The notes under the pieces were generated by a model. The model was not told the DNA's origin. It made no database searches and was given only the letters and a program-made list of their open reading frames with translations. Positions 9,516-20,380 of a stretch of 64,000 bases of DNA are shown in pieces (position 1 is the first letter of the stretch; every line of letters starts with the position of its first letter). The position numbers were made by a program, and so were the translations under genes. The stretch is from NCBI GenBank assembly GCA_009733575.1, contig ML769612.1, positions 1-64,000 of the forward strand. The letters run 5' to 3'. The DNA comes from Gymnopus androsaceus JB14. Its lineage: Eukaryota; Basidiomycota; Agaricomycetes; Agaricales; Omphalotaceae.

Positions 9516-11438
9516 TCAGTCCCTGCCCTGCACACCCGCCATCCCATCCCTCACATACTCCTCAAACAACGCCTTATACCCCCTCTCCCATCGACTCAAC
9601 GCCGGCCTCCTCTCCACGATATCTCCCGCACTCCACATAATCCTCAGTTCATCCAATTCCTTCCTCGTCTCATTGTCCGGAACCAGGATGTAGAAATCCC
9701 CTGCACGGACCTTATCGAGCATGTAGAGCACGGTTTCTTCAGCTGACCAGGCGCCGGGGGGTTTTGCAGAGCCGGAAGAGGTGGAAGTCATGCCGGTATG
9801 CGTCCATCCGGGGCTGGAGGGATGGTTAGTCGGCTGGTCATCAAGTATTGCCTGTTCCATATTATTCTAGAGGTCGACAGTTTTTTTTGAACTTGTTTTG
9901 TTTGGGCCTAAAAGTGAATAGAAATCTATGGAAACAAAAGGCCCAGACTGAAATGAATGCAGCTTCGCAAAGCCTTTCATTCATTTCGAGGGCCAAATAA
10001 ACAAGTCCAAAAATATTCGGACCTCTAGAACAATATGTAATAGGCAAATAAGAGTGTGGTGACGCACATGAACAGATGAGCAGTGACGTTTGGATCAGGC
10101 CGTTGCCTCAACTCGTGAGCCAAGCTTTCGGTGAGAGATTTGACTGCAGCTTTGGAGGCGTTGTATGCCGGATTCCCGCTGGCAACGCACGAAGCACAAA
10201 ATAGTCGATCCCACATGGATCAGAATACAACTATTCAAAAAGGAACCAAAAAACATACGGAGGATTCGTTATGCCTTGCTTTGAACCAGTGTTGATAATC
10301 ATGCCTTGATTTTCTTGATGAATCATAGACTGCAACAGTTACAATTGCCGTATCGATAGAATGGGTTGCGGTAGGAGAGATGCGATATCGTGCATCGTGC
10401 ATCCAGGGACAATAGGACGGGAGAATTCGAAGAAACGAAAAAGATATTTCATCAACACGATGCGTCCGAAAGGAGCTCAGAGGAGATATAGGAAAGACGT
10501 ACAGGAACGAACGTTTGCTGGACGTTGAGGATTCTACGGAAAGTAAGGCGAAATGAGCATCATCGTTTCAAGTGAGCGCTGGAAACGTACCCAAAGAGAT
10601 TAACATCAAAGATAGTCTTCCAGGCGTTTAAGCCCTCCCAAGAGCTGCCACCCTTGAGACCAATCCCGGCGTTGTTCATAAGAACCGCGACCTGGACGAA
10701 GATGAGTATCGTACACGGTGATTTGGGGTATTAGGTTGTTGCGTTACGAGACAGGGGATAAGGATAAAGGGTAGGATACGATAGGTTGGGGAAAGAAATA
10801 ACAAGTGGCCTTGGTGCTGGAGACCACAATCCTCACCTCGCCCCACTGCTCGTAAACTTTATCTTTAAAGCTCACGACCTGGTCTATCTTGGACACATCG
10901 GTTGGAACGACAAGGACATTCGCTTCGCCGACGATAGCTGCGACCTGTTTGCCAACCTGTTCAAGCTTTCGCTCATCGATATCGGCGATGGCGATCTTTA
11001 GTTTGAGTCTGGTTTACAGAGTAAATATTAATCAAAGTTAAGGAATAATTATTGAGTCGTACTTGGCAAGCTCCAGAGCAGCAGCATGGCCAATACCGCT
11101 GGCGGCACCGGTTATAACAGCGACGCGGCCTTCGTTGATGATCGGATGAACGTCGTCGCCGAGACTAGCGCTGTTGGGTTTAAAGGACCCAGTACCAGAA
11201 TATGGCGGCCTAAGCGGTGAGCCATTGCGACTTGTATGATTCGAAATAGCTGGTCGTTCGAGCATCGTAAGTTGCAAGGTAGAGAACCGTAGGCGTAAAT
11301 AAATACGATGAGGTGAGGTGAAGAGAATTTATAATAAATTATTTCATTACAGTACATGACGACATCGGATTAGGAGAACCAACCCCAAAGTTCCGTCTTA
11401 CCGCGTTCATTTGCAACGCTCTGCGTGAGATTGGCCAT
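9516..11438 (-). CDS. Short-chain dehydrogenase/reductase (SDR), 335 aa, eight exons
   Basis: Exons at 11438-11402, 11249-11063, 11008-10837, 10691-10591, 10533-10503, 10329-10259, 10178-10068 and 9813-9516 join without any frame break to 335 aa. It is an NAD(P)-dependent oxidoreductase with a Rossmann fold. Motifs seen: TGAASGIG near the N-terminus for cofactor binding, NNAG, a catalytic Ser in NTGSKQG, and YNASK holding the catalytic Tyr and Lys. IADID after the second strand puts an Asp where NAD-preferring members have one, so NAD(H) is more likely than NADP(H). A PGWTHTGMT segment follows the active site. The substrate is unknown. The 254-bp last intron holds a MITE-like insert. The coding part is intact, unlike many neighbours in this window. 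Confidence 0.9.
9866..10029. mobile_element. MITE-like element inside the last SDR intron
   Basis: The stretch begins TTCTAGAGGTCGA and ends with the inverse GACCTCTAGAA. The similarity goes further inward (TTTTTTTGAACTTGTTT against AAACAAGTCCAAAAAT, and GGGCC on both sides), giving imperfect terminal inverted repeats of about 40 bp around a centre that can fold on itself. Length is about 164 bp and no protein is encoded. A clear target duplication was not found; flanks read ATATTA and CAATAT. It lies wholly within the intron, so splicing can remove it. Confidence 0.7.
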
Positions 11439-11719
11439 TCTTCGTTAGATTGGGGGAGACTAGCGGAAATAGTTAGATAGTTTATTCCAAATTTACCATA
11501 CGACCGAGGGCACATTCTGGAAATATATAGTAGGAAACAGAGACCAGGAGAGTATCATATATCGTTTTCAGACAGCAAGAAACAGATAGACGCGAGAAAA
11601 GAGAAAACATTACTAGGAAAAGAGAAGAGAGAGAGAGAAGAAAGCCCAGGCGCGTCCGAATAATAGGCAGGTATAGGTACTCATCAAAGTAGTAAGTTGC
11701 GATTGTCCAAAATACCCCC

Positions 11720-13740
11720 CTAAGCAGATTTGAGCGTCGGAGGAACAACAGCACTAGGAGGCTGGCTCGGTGGACCTCCTTCAATTCCCATCTTCTTCCT
11801 CACAAGCTCAAACGTCTTCAACATCTTCCTTCTAGCTCCAAGCGCCGCAACACCCTTCGCCTCGAGCTGCGCCTCGTCCATTATAACCATGTCCTGCCAC
11901 TTCATGTGCTCAAAGTTGGGAGTGTACTTGTGCAGTCTCAAGCTCCTCAACCAGCCAGGAATATCGGTGAGCAGTGCTGGATCGACATCTTCTTCGCCTT
12001 TGGGTGTAGCTCCGCCGACAGTGCTACCAGGGCTCCGTATGGATCTCGCACTCGGAGGACCACCTCTCCTAGAATTAACGCCAGCACTCCCCGGGCCCTG
12101 CATCCCCATCCATCCCTGCTGTCCAAACCCACTCGCAGCCATCTGCGCCGCAAGCAGTTGCGCCTCGGGAGAGATTCCCATGGCAGTCAGCATGTTCATA
12201 TTAAATGGCGCAATCGGCGACATTCCAAGATTCGGCATACCCATGCCTCCGAGCGCGGGACTACCCATGCCCATTCCAAATCCACCCATTTGCATTCCCA
12301 GACCGTTTAGACCCGCCATAGCGTTAGCGAGACCGTTCTCATCTAACCTGTTGGACGATGTATTCGAGAGCGCCGGGCTCCGAGCGCCTACCCCAGACCA
12401 GCCCGCCCCCGGCGCACCAGCACCAAAGTTCGCATTCCTCATCCTGTTGTTGCCATGATGCTGTCCGTTATCATCGTCGTTGTTCTTGTTCCGCCTGTGG
12501 ATCGTGGGGTCGCCCATCCGAGGAACGCCGGGAGCGCTGTTTTTGTTGGCCGACCATTCGTTGAGCTTGGAAGCAGCGGCATCGAGGCTTCGAGTATCCT
12601 TTTGGAACATGGGAATGAGCGGCGTATTGACCATGCTTGCCCAGCTTCCATCTCCATTGGGAACAGTGACCTCGTTGGTCGAAGCGCTAGGTGGCGCACG
12701 GGGCGAACCGATCGTACCCGAGAACTCCGTACTCTTTGGGCGAGAGGCGCTATTGACAACGACCTCTTGCGCTCCGCCATTCTGCTCTGCAACCTGACCA
12801 AGCTGCGAGCCAGCGGGAGCTCCCCAAACCCCACGATTCTCAGCGCCGGCAGAGGCTAGAACAGGCGCGGAGATTCTGTGCGCTGCGTTGCTAGCCTTGA
12901 ATTTGGCACGCTGCTGAGCAAGAGTTGCAGCGGGATCAGACGAATTGCCAATGGCAGCAGAGTCGGGAGATAAAAAGTTGGAAGAGTTGTCGAGAACGAG
13001 CGACTGACGATTCCCTGCGCTACCGCTAAAGTTTCGGGCGGTAGGAGAAGCGGGGAGACCAGATTTGAGCCCGGGCGATTTAAGTGTGGCAAGTTTGGCC
13101 TCCATCTGGCTTTGCATGGAACCTGAAAATGACAGATTAGTTTCAAGTGAGAAGATGGAGTAAAGCCCGTACCACCCATTGCAGGACTCAATAGAGCAGT
13201 CATGGGGTCCGACCTAGCCATTTGCTGGAGGACAGTGATGAAGAAGCGGATTTGAACTTGAGTTGAATGTTGAAGAAGACTGTAAAGAGCGGCTGTGCGC
13301 TCAGCTTCGGAGAGAACCTTGAACCCTAAAAGACAATAAGAAAATGAGACATGCAATAAGAACCAGGCTTACATTGCTCGATGGCAGAGAGTTCCTCTTT
13401 AAAATTAACGTCCAAAGATGCAGCAGCCATTTCCTCTAGGAGTAGCCTCGTAATTTTGGAGATTTTCGAACCATTGGTCCAGAGCCTCGGCTGTTAAACT
13501 TTAATGAAGCCTGGAATAAACCGCAAAAAGAGAGTTACTAACCTTCTGGAGTCTGTTGGAACATGCCGGAACTTCCCAAAAGCTCGCTGGTAGGACGAGC
13601 GCTATTACCTCCTGGACGAGGAGAGGGAGGAGCAGCAAAGCCTCGGGTAGCTTGTGGGCCCATAGACTGACGGTTCTTGCCAGGATCATTAGGAGCTGGA
13701 GAAGGGCTGGGACTGGTCGAAGGAGGACGGTAAACTCATT
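11720..13740 (-). CDS. VTS1: VTS1/Smaug-like SAM-domain RNA-binding protein, one frameshift
   Basis: The largest exon (13122-11720) encodes a low-complexity middle rich in Gly, Met, Asn and Ser and a C-terminal SAM domain ([20 protein letters not shown] ... [20 protein letters not shown]). In yeast Vts1 this domain binds Smaug-recognition hairpins and promotes mRNA deadenylation and decay in the cytoplasm. Upstream exons (13325-13173, then from about 13560 and about 13492 to 13380) give the helical N-terminal domain typical of basidiomycete VTS1 ([55 protein letters not shown]). At about 13440 one extra C in ACTCCTAGAG shifts the frame between EAT and EEMAAASLD. The first exon, upstream of about 13740, could not be fixed. 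Confidence 0.85.
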
Positions 13741-14772
13741 GCGAAATATAAAAGATAAAAAGGGTGAGACCTGAGGAATAAGACTGGGGCTTGTTGGGAC
13801 TAGTAAAGATTGCTCAACCAGCGATGTCGGTAAAGGGTCGTCCTTGTTGTACTCGTTAGAGTCGTGATACTAAATTGTCCGGACTTCGAGTCTGTGGACT
13901 AGCTAGAAACAAACTGCTAAAATTGCAGCAAAGTTTGTGGTTCTAGACGAGACCAGCGGATCCTGCCGGTCTAGCGAGGTACGCGAGGATGTTCTACGCA
14001 GGGAATGGCGGAAAGAACGTGCTGAACGACGTCGAAAAGTCTTTCGAGGATGAAAGGCTTGATGAGAGAAGGGAAATTTGTTGGCGGTATGAATGTTTGA
14101 ATCTCCCATCAGCTGACAAATCTTCTTCTCACGATCTCAGCCATGTTTCAGGACAAAGCGTTTCAAAATCCCCCAAGCTTAGCTAGATAGCATAATTTAG
14201 CCAAGCTACACAGGTAAAGGAACCGCTTTCTGGTTTAGATTGCGGCTAAAAAACTGTTCTATCAGCCGCATTCTACATGGAGGTACAAGCCGCTGTTCGA
14301 GTTCTCAGTTCCCAGCCCCTGGACTCGGACAGATGGATTCAAGTTCGTTCCGGAATCTAACCCAACTCGTTGACCTCGTATGAGATCACGACCTATGTAT
14401 AGCGGTGCAAATCAGTGGTCTGGAGGACATACCTTCATCATCCGTTCTGCCTTGATATCTCCGCTATTCCCAATTCGCTACTAGGCGTTGCATCTAGTTG
14501 GGATCTCCCGCTGAGAGCCTCAGTCAGTGCAAGCCTGTACTCCCGAAGAACATGGTTATTTTGTTGGTACTTGGCCGTTTCATCGCCAGTCCTTCCTTAT
14601 AGCGCTAATATAGATAGACCTGCCGAGCTGAATGTGCATTCAAATAAGAGCAAAAATGTCTGTGACAAGGACAAAGACGGTATCGTGGACAGTTCATCGT
14701 GATCATGATCATTCATGATCATCTTGAAGAAGCAATGGTATCGCTTATAATAATAGTATATCATGAGCGATA
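13741..14772. other. Intergenic; likely VTS1 5' region, nothing else seen
   Basis: The part to about 13860 may hold the first VTS1 exon and leader but no clear splice pair was found. The rest has short frames only. A small self-complementary cluster of GATCATGATCATTCATGATC lies at 14700-14720. Confidence 0.5.
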
Positions 14773-15611
14773 ATGGGATTTACTCCCCAAGACGTCTCGC
14801 GACTTGATCAGATTTTATCTCCTTCACCGTCACTCACATCGAGAATACTTCTCAAGTGCGATTCAGAGTCAGGCAAGTCTCATCTCGACATCAGTCTCAA
14901 ACAGATAGACAGTATTCTGACATCAGTGTACAGATACTCCAGAATGGAACGATCAGTGAAAACAGACAAGCAGGCGGTAAACAACAAATATATATATAGA
15001 ACTGCACACGAACGAATGAAAGCAAAAGAAGCAGTGGTGTCGACCTAGGCCTTCTAATATGAATGCAGCTCAGGAGGAATGATAGTGGTCGCGAGAAAAA
15101 GATGAGTCGTTATGCAGATTATTGAGGAATCAAAAAAAGCAGATACAAAACGAGAATTGTTCGACGAGGGCTCGGAGAAGCCTGTCAGACCACCTAGTAA
15201 ATAATCTCCTCGATCATCGTCTCCCACTAATGGCTGATAATCTCCAGCCATGCGCTAGTGGCTTGCTCAGCGTCCTAAGCTCCGACTCTGTGAGCGCCTG
15301 TTCTCACTGGGACGTTGGATAGCTTGGATACGAAGAACGAGTTGCGCCACGGGGAACTACGGGATCAAGCTCGCTATCCAGAGCACCTCATGCTCGGTCT
15401 TCACCCTTGAATTCCTCGTCTGTACTAGTGTGTCTAGTCTCTCCAGAGATGTTGGAAGACGAAGATTTGGTATCATCGTACACGAGGAGTTGATGCACGC
15501 TCGTCTGCGGAACCCATAATTTTCGGAAATAAAACTAGGCTCCGCGAATGATTCAAGACTCTGATTTAAAAGGCCTGCTATCTTTCTCTTCAGTCCTTGT
15601 TTTACGAATCG

Positions 15612-16167
15612 ATGTCATCCGAGGACCTAGAAGATAAACAGGACTCATTAGAATTCGAAGACGAGCCCTACTATAGCGACCACTCACGCGGTCAGCCAAG
15701 GCCCTCCGAAGAAACACTCGGTTCTTTCAAATCCGAGTTCCTCAAGTTCTACGCGCGAGCTTGGGTAGCCGGAATCCGGGCCACACCTACCATCACAAAG
15801 GACTCATTGCGGATAGGCTCTCAGAAGGGAGGAAGAAAATCATCATCGATGCTATGGTGGGAGAAGTTTCTCGGCGAAGCTCAAGGAGAAAAGTCGACAA
15901 ATCGAAAAGGAAGTGGAGAATGACACTACTACATTTGACGAAAACGACGAACACTGAGTGGTCGTCGAGGCTGCTATGAGGCTTGGACGTGAGGTCGATG
16001 ATCACCAAGCTTCCGAAACAGGCCCAGAGAAGGAGAGGAATAGGATCCTGAATCTCGGACTCAAAGCTCGGCTAGGTAACTCTAAATTGGTTTGGAAAGA
16101 GATTCCCCTGTTAGCTACATGGAGGATCGATGAATATGACGGAAACGAGTGGGTTGTGGTCGAGTGA
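15612..16167 (+). pseudogene. Possible broken hypothetical gene
   Basis: A frame from ATG 15612 reads an acidic N-terminus (SSEDLEDKQDSLEFEDEPYY) for about 104 codons and stops at 15923. A second frame over 15850-16167 reads as a credible charged, helical protein (KLKEKSRQIEKEVENDTTTF, later WKEIPLLATWRIDEYDGNEW) but has an in-frame TGA at about 15956. The two can be joined only through a frame change or an unproven intron. It is either a gene with errors or a decayed gene. No family was recognised. Confidence 0.3.
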
Positions 16168-16466
16168 AAGAAAACACGATGGATAATGTATTTACATCAA
16201 TTCAATACTTACACTGATTGCTCGGATCATGTTAGCTTGGTGAACCGCCCTCTTACGAGGATTCTAGGAATATCTTGTACAATTGCTTCAGGTTATAGGG
16301 CGAGAATAAGCGCTTATTCTCTTGCCATTTGAACGCTCGTTGGCGTTTATTATTTTTTTTTCTCGTGTCCCTCCCATAATCCTCCCATGGCAGGCCTTTG
16401 GAGTGACGTCGTATTCCCTTGTCTAAAGAAACACGATTCAAAGGCCTTTAAACCATTCCTGAAACC

Positions 16467-16745
16467 ATGTCTCACCAAAGCTTACATTTCATCCCGCTTT
16501 TCGACTCAAATCTAAAATCTATTCCTCCGACCTCGGGCAAGACTGGAAAGGAAGAGAAATGTTCAAACTTCGTATCTAGAATCTGGAAGGATGTGCATGA
16601 AACGCGATACCGTTTGCAAGTGCAGCGGCTCGCTAGCCTGAGGTTACAGCTAAGTACATCTTTGTACAACCGCTGTTAAGAGATAGAATATTTGACTCTC
16701 CGGTACGATTCTTATACAGGATCATATTTACGAGAGAATTACTGA
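16467..16745 (+). CDS. Hypothetical small protein, two exons
   Basis: ATG 16467 opens 62 codons plus one base to 16653, followed by a possible intron 16654-16686 (GTACAT...TAG, only 33 nt, short even for fungi) and a second exon ending with TGA 16743-16745. Without splicing the frame ends at 16679 after 70 codons. The protein has a basic amphipathic C-terminal half (DVHETRYRLQVQRLASLRLQ) and no signal peptide. No family was recognised, and it may be spurious. Confidence 0.25.
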
Positions 16746-16989
16746 AGACTATCGGTTCTCGAGAAGAGATGATTCAGTCGATGCTGGGATCGTACATCTT
16801 TGAAGAGTGATGAATATGACCATAGAGAACTGAAGACTTCAATCGCTCCTTATTCTACTCGATAATCTTGTACATCCGTACGCTTTGCGAGTCACTTCTT
16901 CATGCGCTTACGTCTAGATCCTGGTCGTAGAAGCCTAGTATACCTCCAGTGATTTTTCCCAAAGCCATCTTCGATCTGCGACTTTCGCG

Positions 16990-18906
16990 CCTACAGGAGC
17001 ACGCCGAATGAACATGCCCTTGCATATCGATTATCTGATGAAGGCAAGCTCAAGTAACCGGAACGCAATCCTGAATCACAATAATTTGGAGCACAATGGG
17101 CTCATTTACTCGAGACTCGTCTCACGCTTTTGTCGCATCTCATTTCCCTCTTAAACTCAGAGCAATCTGCTCTTCTCTCTCTATCTCATTCCCAATGTTC
17201 GGCTTACTATGCTCCATCCTCAGCGGTCTCTATTCAGGCAAGTCTCCTACTCATGTATCTCAGTCTCGAAGCAAAGATGTAGAATCTGACGTCGGTGTAT
17301 AGAACGGAATGGAACGATCAAACCAAAACGAACATCAAGTATTCGTGTACAAAGAACGAAGAGATGTGTAGTCGTGAAGAAGAGATGAGTGGTTGTAGTG
17401 ATCCAAAAAATCGACAGTGAACAGACAGCGCGGACAAAGCGGAGCGAGAAGAATGGTTATACAATTTACGAGGCATCGATGAACGGAAAGAAAAGCGAAA
17501 CAATGGGGAAGCGAGCAGGGTACAAAAAACTCTACTGCGACTCGAGGATGGTAGACACCATGTACTCATCACCCATCACCTCCTCGCTAATGGCCTTCTC
17601 GATAAAATCTTCCTCAACACACTGAAGAGGTTGAGCTTCAGCTACCGGAGCATCGACGATCCTAGTGGGACGCTGTATGGGTTTGGGATGCTGACGAACT
17701 TCGTCCCATGGCACTACGGGATCAAGGTGGCTCTCGGGAATACGCCAGTGAGATCCGAGGTCGCGCTCAACGTCGTCATCTGCGGGCATGCTGAAGGGCT
17801 CGAAAACGAGCGGACCAGGGCACTCGGAGAAGAGTTCGAGATCCCGCGACGGGAGCTCACGTTGAGCGGGACTCACTTCCGTCTGCATCGTATGATATTC
17901 TTCGTGTTTGTTGATTTTTTTCTAAAATCAACAAACTCGAATATTAGACTTTGTGGGCGAGAGAATTTCAGTGAAACGTACTGGTCCGCAATACGTGACA
18001 AAGTCGTAGTATCCTTCAAAGACCAAGCTGTCGCACGCACTACAGATTCCGATGGGATGGAGGATAAGCATCACCTCACCGAGTATGCCGGAGGAATGTG
18101 GGGATCTCGAATTCTCTGGCCATGGATAATACTGGATCTGGTCGCCAGTGGGAGTCCAGATGCTAGTCCTGACAGGCGCGACAAGTGGCTTCGTGGTGGT
18201 ATCTCCGTAACCTCTTCGTTGGTCCAAATCCCAAGCCGAGACTAGATGAAGGAATGATCAGCGGCCACTCAGTCGCATACGATGCCAGTACAAATACCTT
18301 GGGAGGATCGTAATCATCGGAGACTTGGGATTGGGGCGCGTCTTGGACATAGGTCTCGGATGAGCTCATGTTTAATCTGTTGGTTGATAGTAGAGTTGAG
18401 TGGCGAGATGAAAGTGTAGAGTAAAGAGAGAGTTGAACGATTGCGCAACATAAGAGTGACCTTTATACCTTGCGCATCATGTGCTGAATGATGCCATGAC
18501 CAGTCCTTTGTCCGCCCAATGTGTATTTGTTACAAACTTACATGTACATGTGGATAAATCGTCTCGCGTTGACCCCGAGCAGGTACCTAGCACGATAATC
18601 CCATGGTTAGTCAAAGCAGCGGTGCCAAAACATTATATTATAATGTTTGCTCCCATTGTTGTCCCAAAATGGATGATAGAACAGCTTTGACTTTCCCATG
18701 AGCGTCTAAAAGCCTTTGATCGGCAGAACGGATTTCCTTGATTCTATGTGTGTTAGGAACAGTAGCTCAGAGGGTATTGCTGCAATCGAAGCGCTAGCAA
18801 GCATCATACATATTGACTTGGATGGTGAAAGTTGTATAGACATTAGACGCCAAGTTAGAGTCGGCACCGCCCTTTCATCCAGACCATCATGACCATCATG
18901 TCGTCC
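16990..18906. repeat. Segmental duplication, copy 1 (1.9 kb)
   Basis: This segment starts at CCTACAGGAGCACGCCGAA and ends at TGTCGTCC, and is matched in the same orientation by 22559-24487. Similarity is high with scattered substitutions and one-base indels; I estimate above 90 percent by eye. It carries a whole hypothetical gene with its flanks. Copy 1 ends inside the hAT-like remnant, copy 2 ends in a different broken gene, so the two have different right neighbours. Confidence 0.9.
17532..18369 (-). pseudogene. Hypothetical duplicated gene, copy 1, one frame break
   Basis: Exon 1 (ATG 18369 to about 18298) encodes MSSSETYVQDAP and ends at GTATTT. Exon 2 begins after TCTAG near 18243 (SRLGIWTNEEVT) and continues in another frame as TTTKPLVAPVRTSIWTPTGD ... 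GICSACDSLVFEGYYDFVTY, so one base is missing near 18200. Copy 2 has that base. An intron 17986-17937 then leads to the last exon, which reads LELFSECPGPLVFEPF ... PRIV-type proline-rich sequence and stops at 17532 after ILESQ. A CSAC pair and aromatic-rich strands are the only notable features. No family was recognised. It is the better preserved of the two copies in exons 1 and 3. Confidence 0.55.
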
Positions 18907-19500
18907 GGATACCAGCAGTCCTCAAGTTGATTCCTGAAGCGGCTGACAATCTCAATTTTAGAGCGTTCCTTAAAGAGCATCTCAAGCCTTCCAGGAGATT
19001 TTTCTCCAGAATGTTTAGAAGAGCTCTTGGAGCATTGAATACAGAAGTCTTTCAAGCGTTGATATGCTTTCGGAAACTCCATGCATGAGAGCGTTCCAGA
19101 TACTGTAATGGTGGGGCTGAAACAGATGCTTGAGTACTGTAGTCGCAGGCAGCGTAATTGTGTTATTGGGGTTTAAAAAGTTGCGCTCAGGATAACCTAC
19201 AAAAATTTATTGAAAAGTCTGTACACCTTGCGCAACGCTGGAAAGCTGAGAGCTTGCGAGGATCCAGAAGAAATAACATAAAATAGATGTCGCTCTTTGA
19301 GAAGAATGCTTCATACCGAGATTTGAATATCCCCATAACTTCCTCTGCAACTTGTTGTAAAATACCTGGAGTCATCTCGGAGCTCGAAACCAGTTCAGAA
19401 AGATATCCAGCAATAGCCAGCCAAAATATGAATACATCCGACGCGTTAGCCTCTGAGAACGGATGAACGGGTTAACCATAATGGTTTAACAATGAAACTC
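18855..19500 (-). pseudogene. hAT-like transposase remnant
   Basis: Read on the minus strand, 19480-19250 gives HPFSEANASDVFIFWLAIAG ... EEVMGIFKSRYEAFFSKSDI followed by YFMLFLLDPRKL. Further down, 19180-18860 gives YPERNFL and then FPKAYQRLKDFCIQ ... EIVSRFRNQLEDCWYPDD. This succession (Phe-Trp rich stretch, LDPR, Lys-rich helix, Phe-Arg-x-Gln-Leu) resembles the C-terminal half of hAT-family transposases common in Agaricomycetes. At least two frame changes and no complete N-terminal part are seen, so it is a relic. A possible upstream continuation lies at 19500-19790 but is not convincing. It overlaps the right edge of duplication copy 1. Confidence 0.5.
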
Positions 19501-19799
19501 CCGCCTGAGTTTATCAGACTGTCTCGAAAACGAATCCGCAAACAAATTTCGGTTATGTCTTACGAGAATTTTAAGACTGTCATGCCAACATGCGAGGCAG
19601 GAGAGATGGAGTTGATAACCGTGATACTTTGACGACCCGCACAAAGCCATTTCGACTCGGAGGCGCCTCAAAGGCAAGCTGCGAGCTTCATCAGGGAGGA
19701 ACATTGTGGAGTTTGGTCCAGTGGAATAGGGTTCTGACCCGGAGGGCGAATTTCTTACAATCCTCCAGGAATTGTACGACAATAGATCAGTGAAGCAAA

Positions 19800-20380
19800 G
19801 ATCGATAGATGATGGATAGAGGAGCTAGATAGCTTGCTGACCCTCAGGCAGGACGGTCGCTCGCACTACTATGTTGACTTGCTGTTCTATACAGCAAGTA
19901 ATTAACTTGGGCATTGGTGTTATCAATTATCATTAATCAATTTCGAGAGCGTCTTCGGGGTCTTGGGGTCCTTGACCTCGACGACAACCTCATAACTACA
20001 GTGGAATTGATTGCTCGTCGATATCAGCTACCTGGGAAACGTCTGTATTTCCGCTAATTCAATATGTATCGGTGCATCTCTTCGAATGACCATCATAGAT
20101 GTCTCGACTATCAACAAGGCAAGTCTTTGATACAGTGGAGGTAAATCTTCTCAGAACGTGGCAGTACTGACCGAAAGGAATGCCTCGGGAATGGGATGAT
20201 TTACCTCTGTCTCGTACCAGGTGCCTCAGTTCCCAACACTGTATCAACGGGAGGTAGTTCATAGCACAGTCGTATCTTTCTATCCTTCTGATGGTTACAG
20301 GCCGTTGCTGCGTTGTTTTATTTAAAGTAAAATACCCATTTCTCAGTGGATTGGAATCAGTGCACTTCTTTTTCGCTGCT
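19800..20380. other. Intergenic; promoter region of the DUF6533-type gene
   Basis: No credible gene is seen on either strand. The minus-strand frame 20059-20409 overlaps the start of the next gene and has no motif. The final 100 bp should hold the promoter of the membrane protein gene at 20381. Confidence 0.5.

Noticed and set aside
11730..12458. Long plus-strand open frame (242 codons)
   Set aside because: It is antisense to the GC-rich, repetitive coding exon of the VTS1-like gene, which has a real SAM domain. The plus frame shows only biased composition.
17631..18245. Plus-strand open frame of 204 codons, with a counterpart at 22955-23692
   Set aside because: Both lie antisense to the duplicated minus-strand gene whose exons and introns make better sense. 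The frame is kept in both copies only because the sequences are similar.
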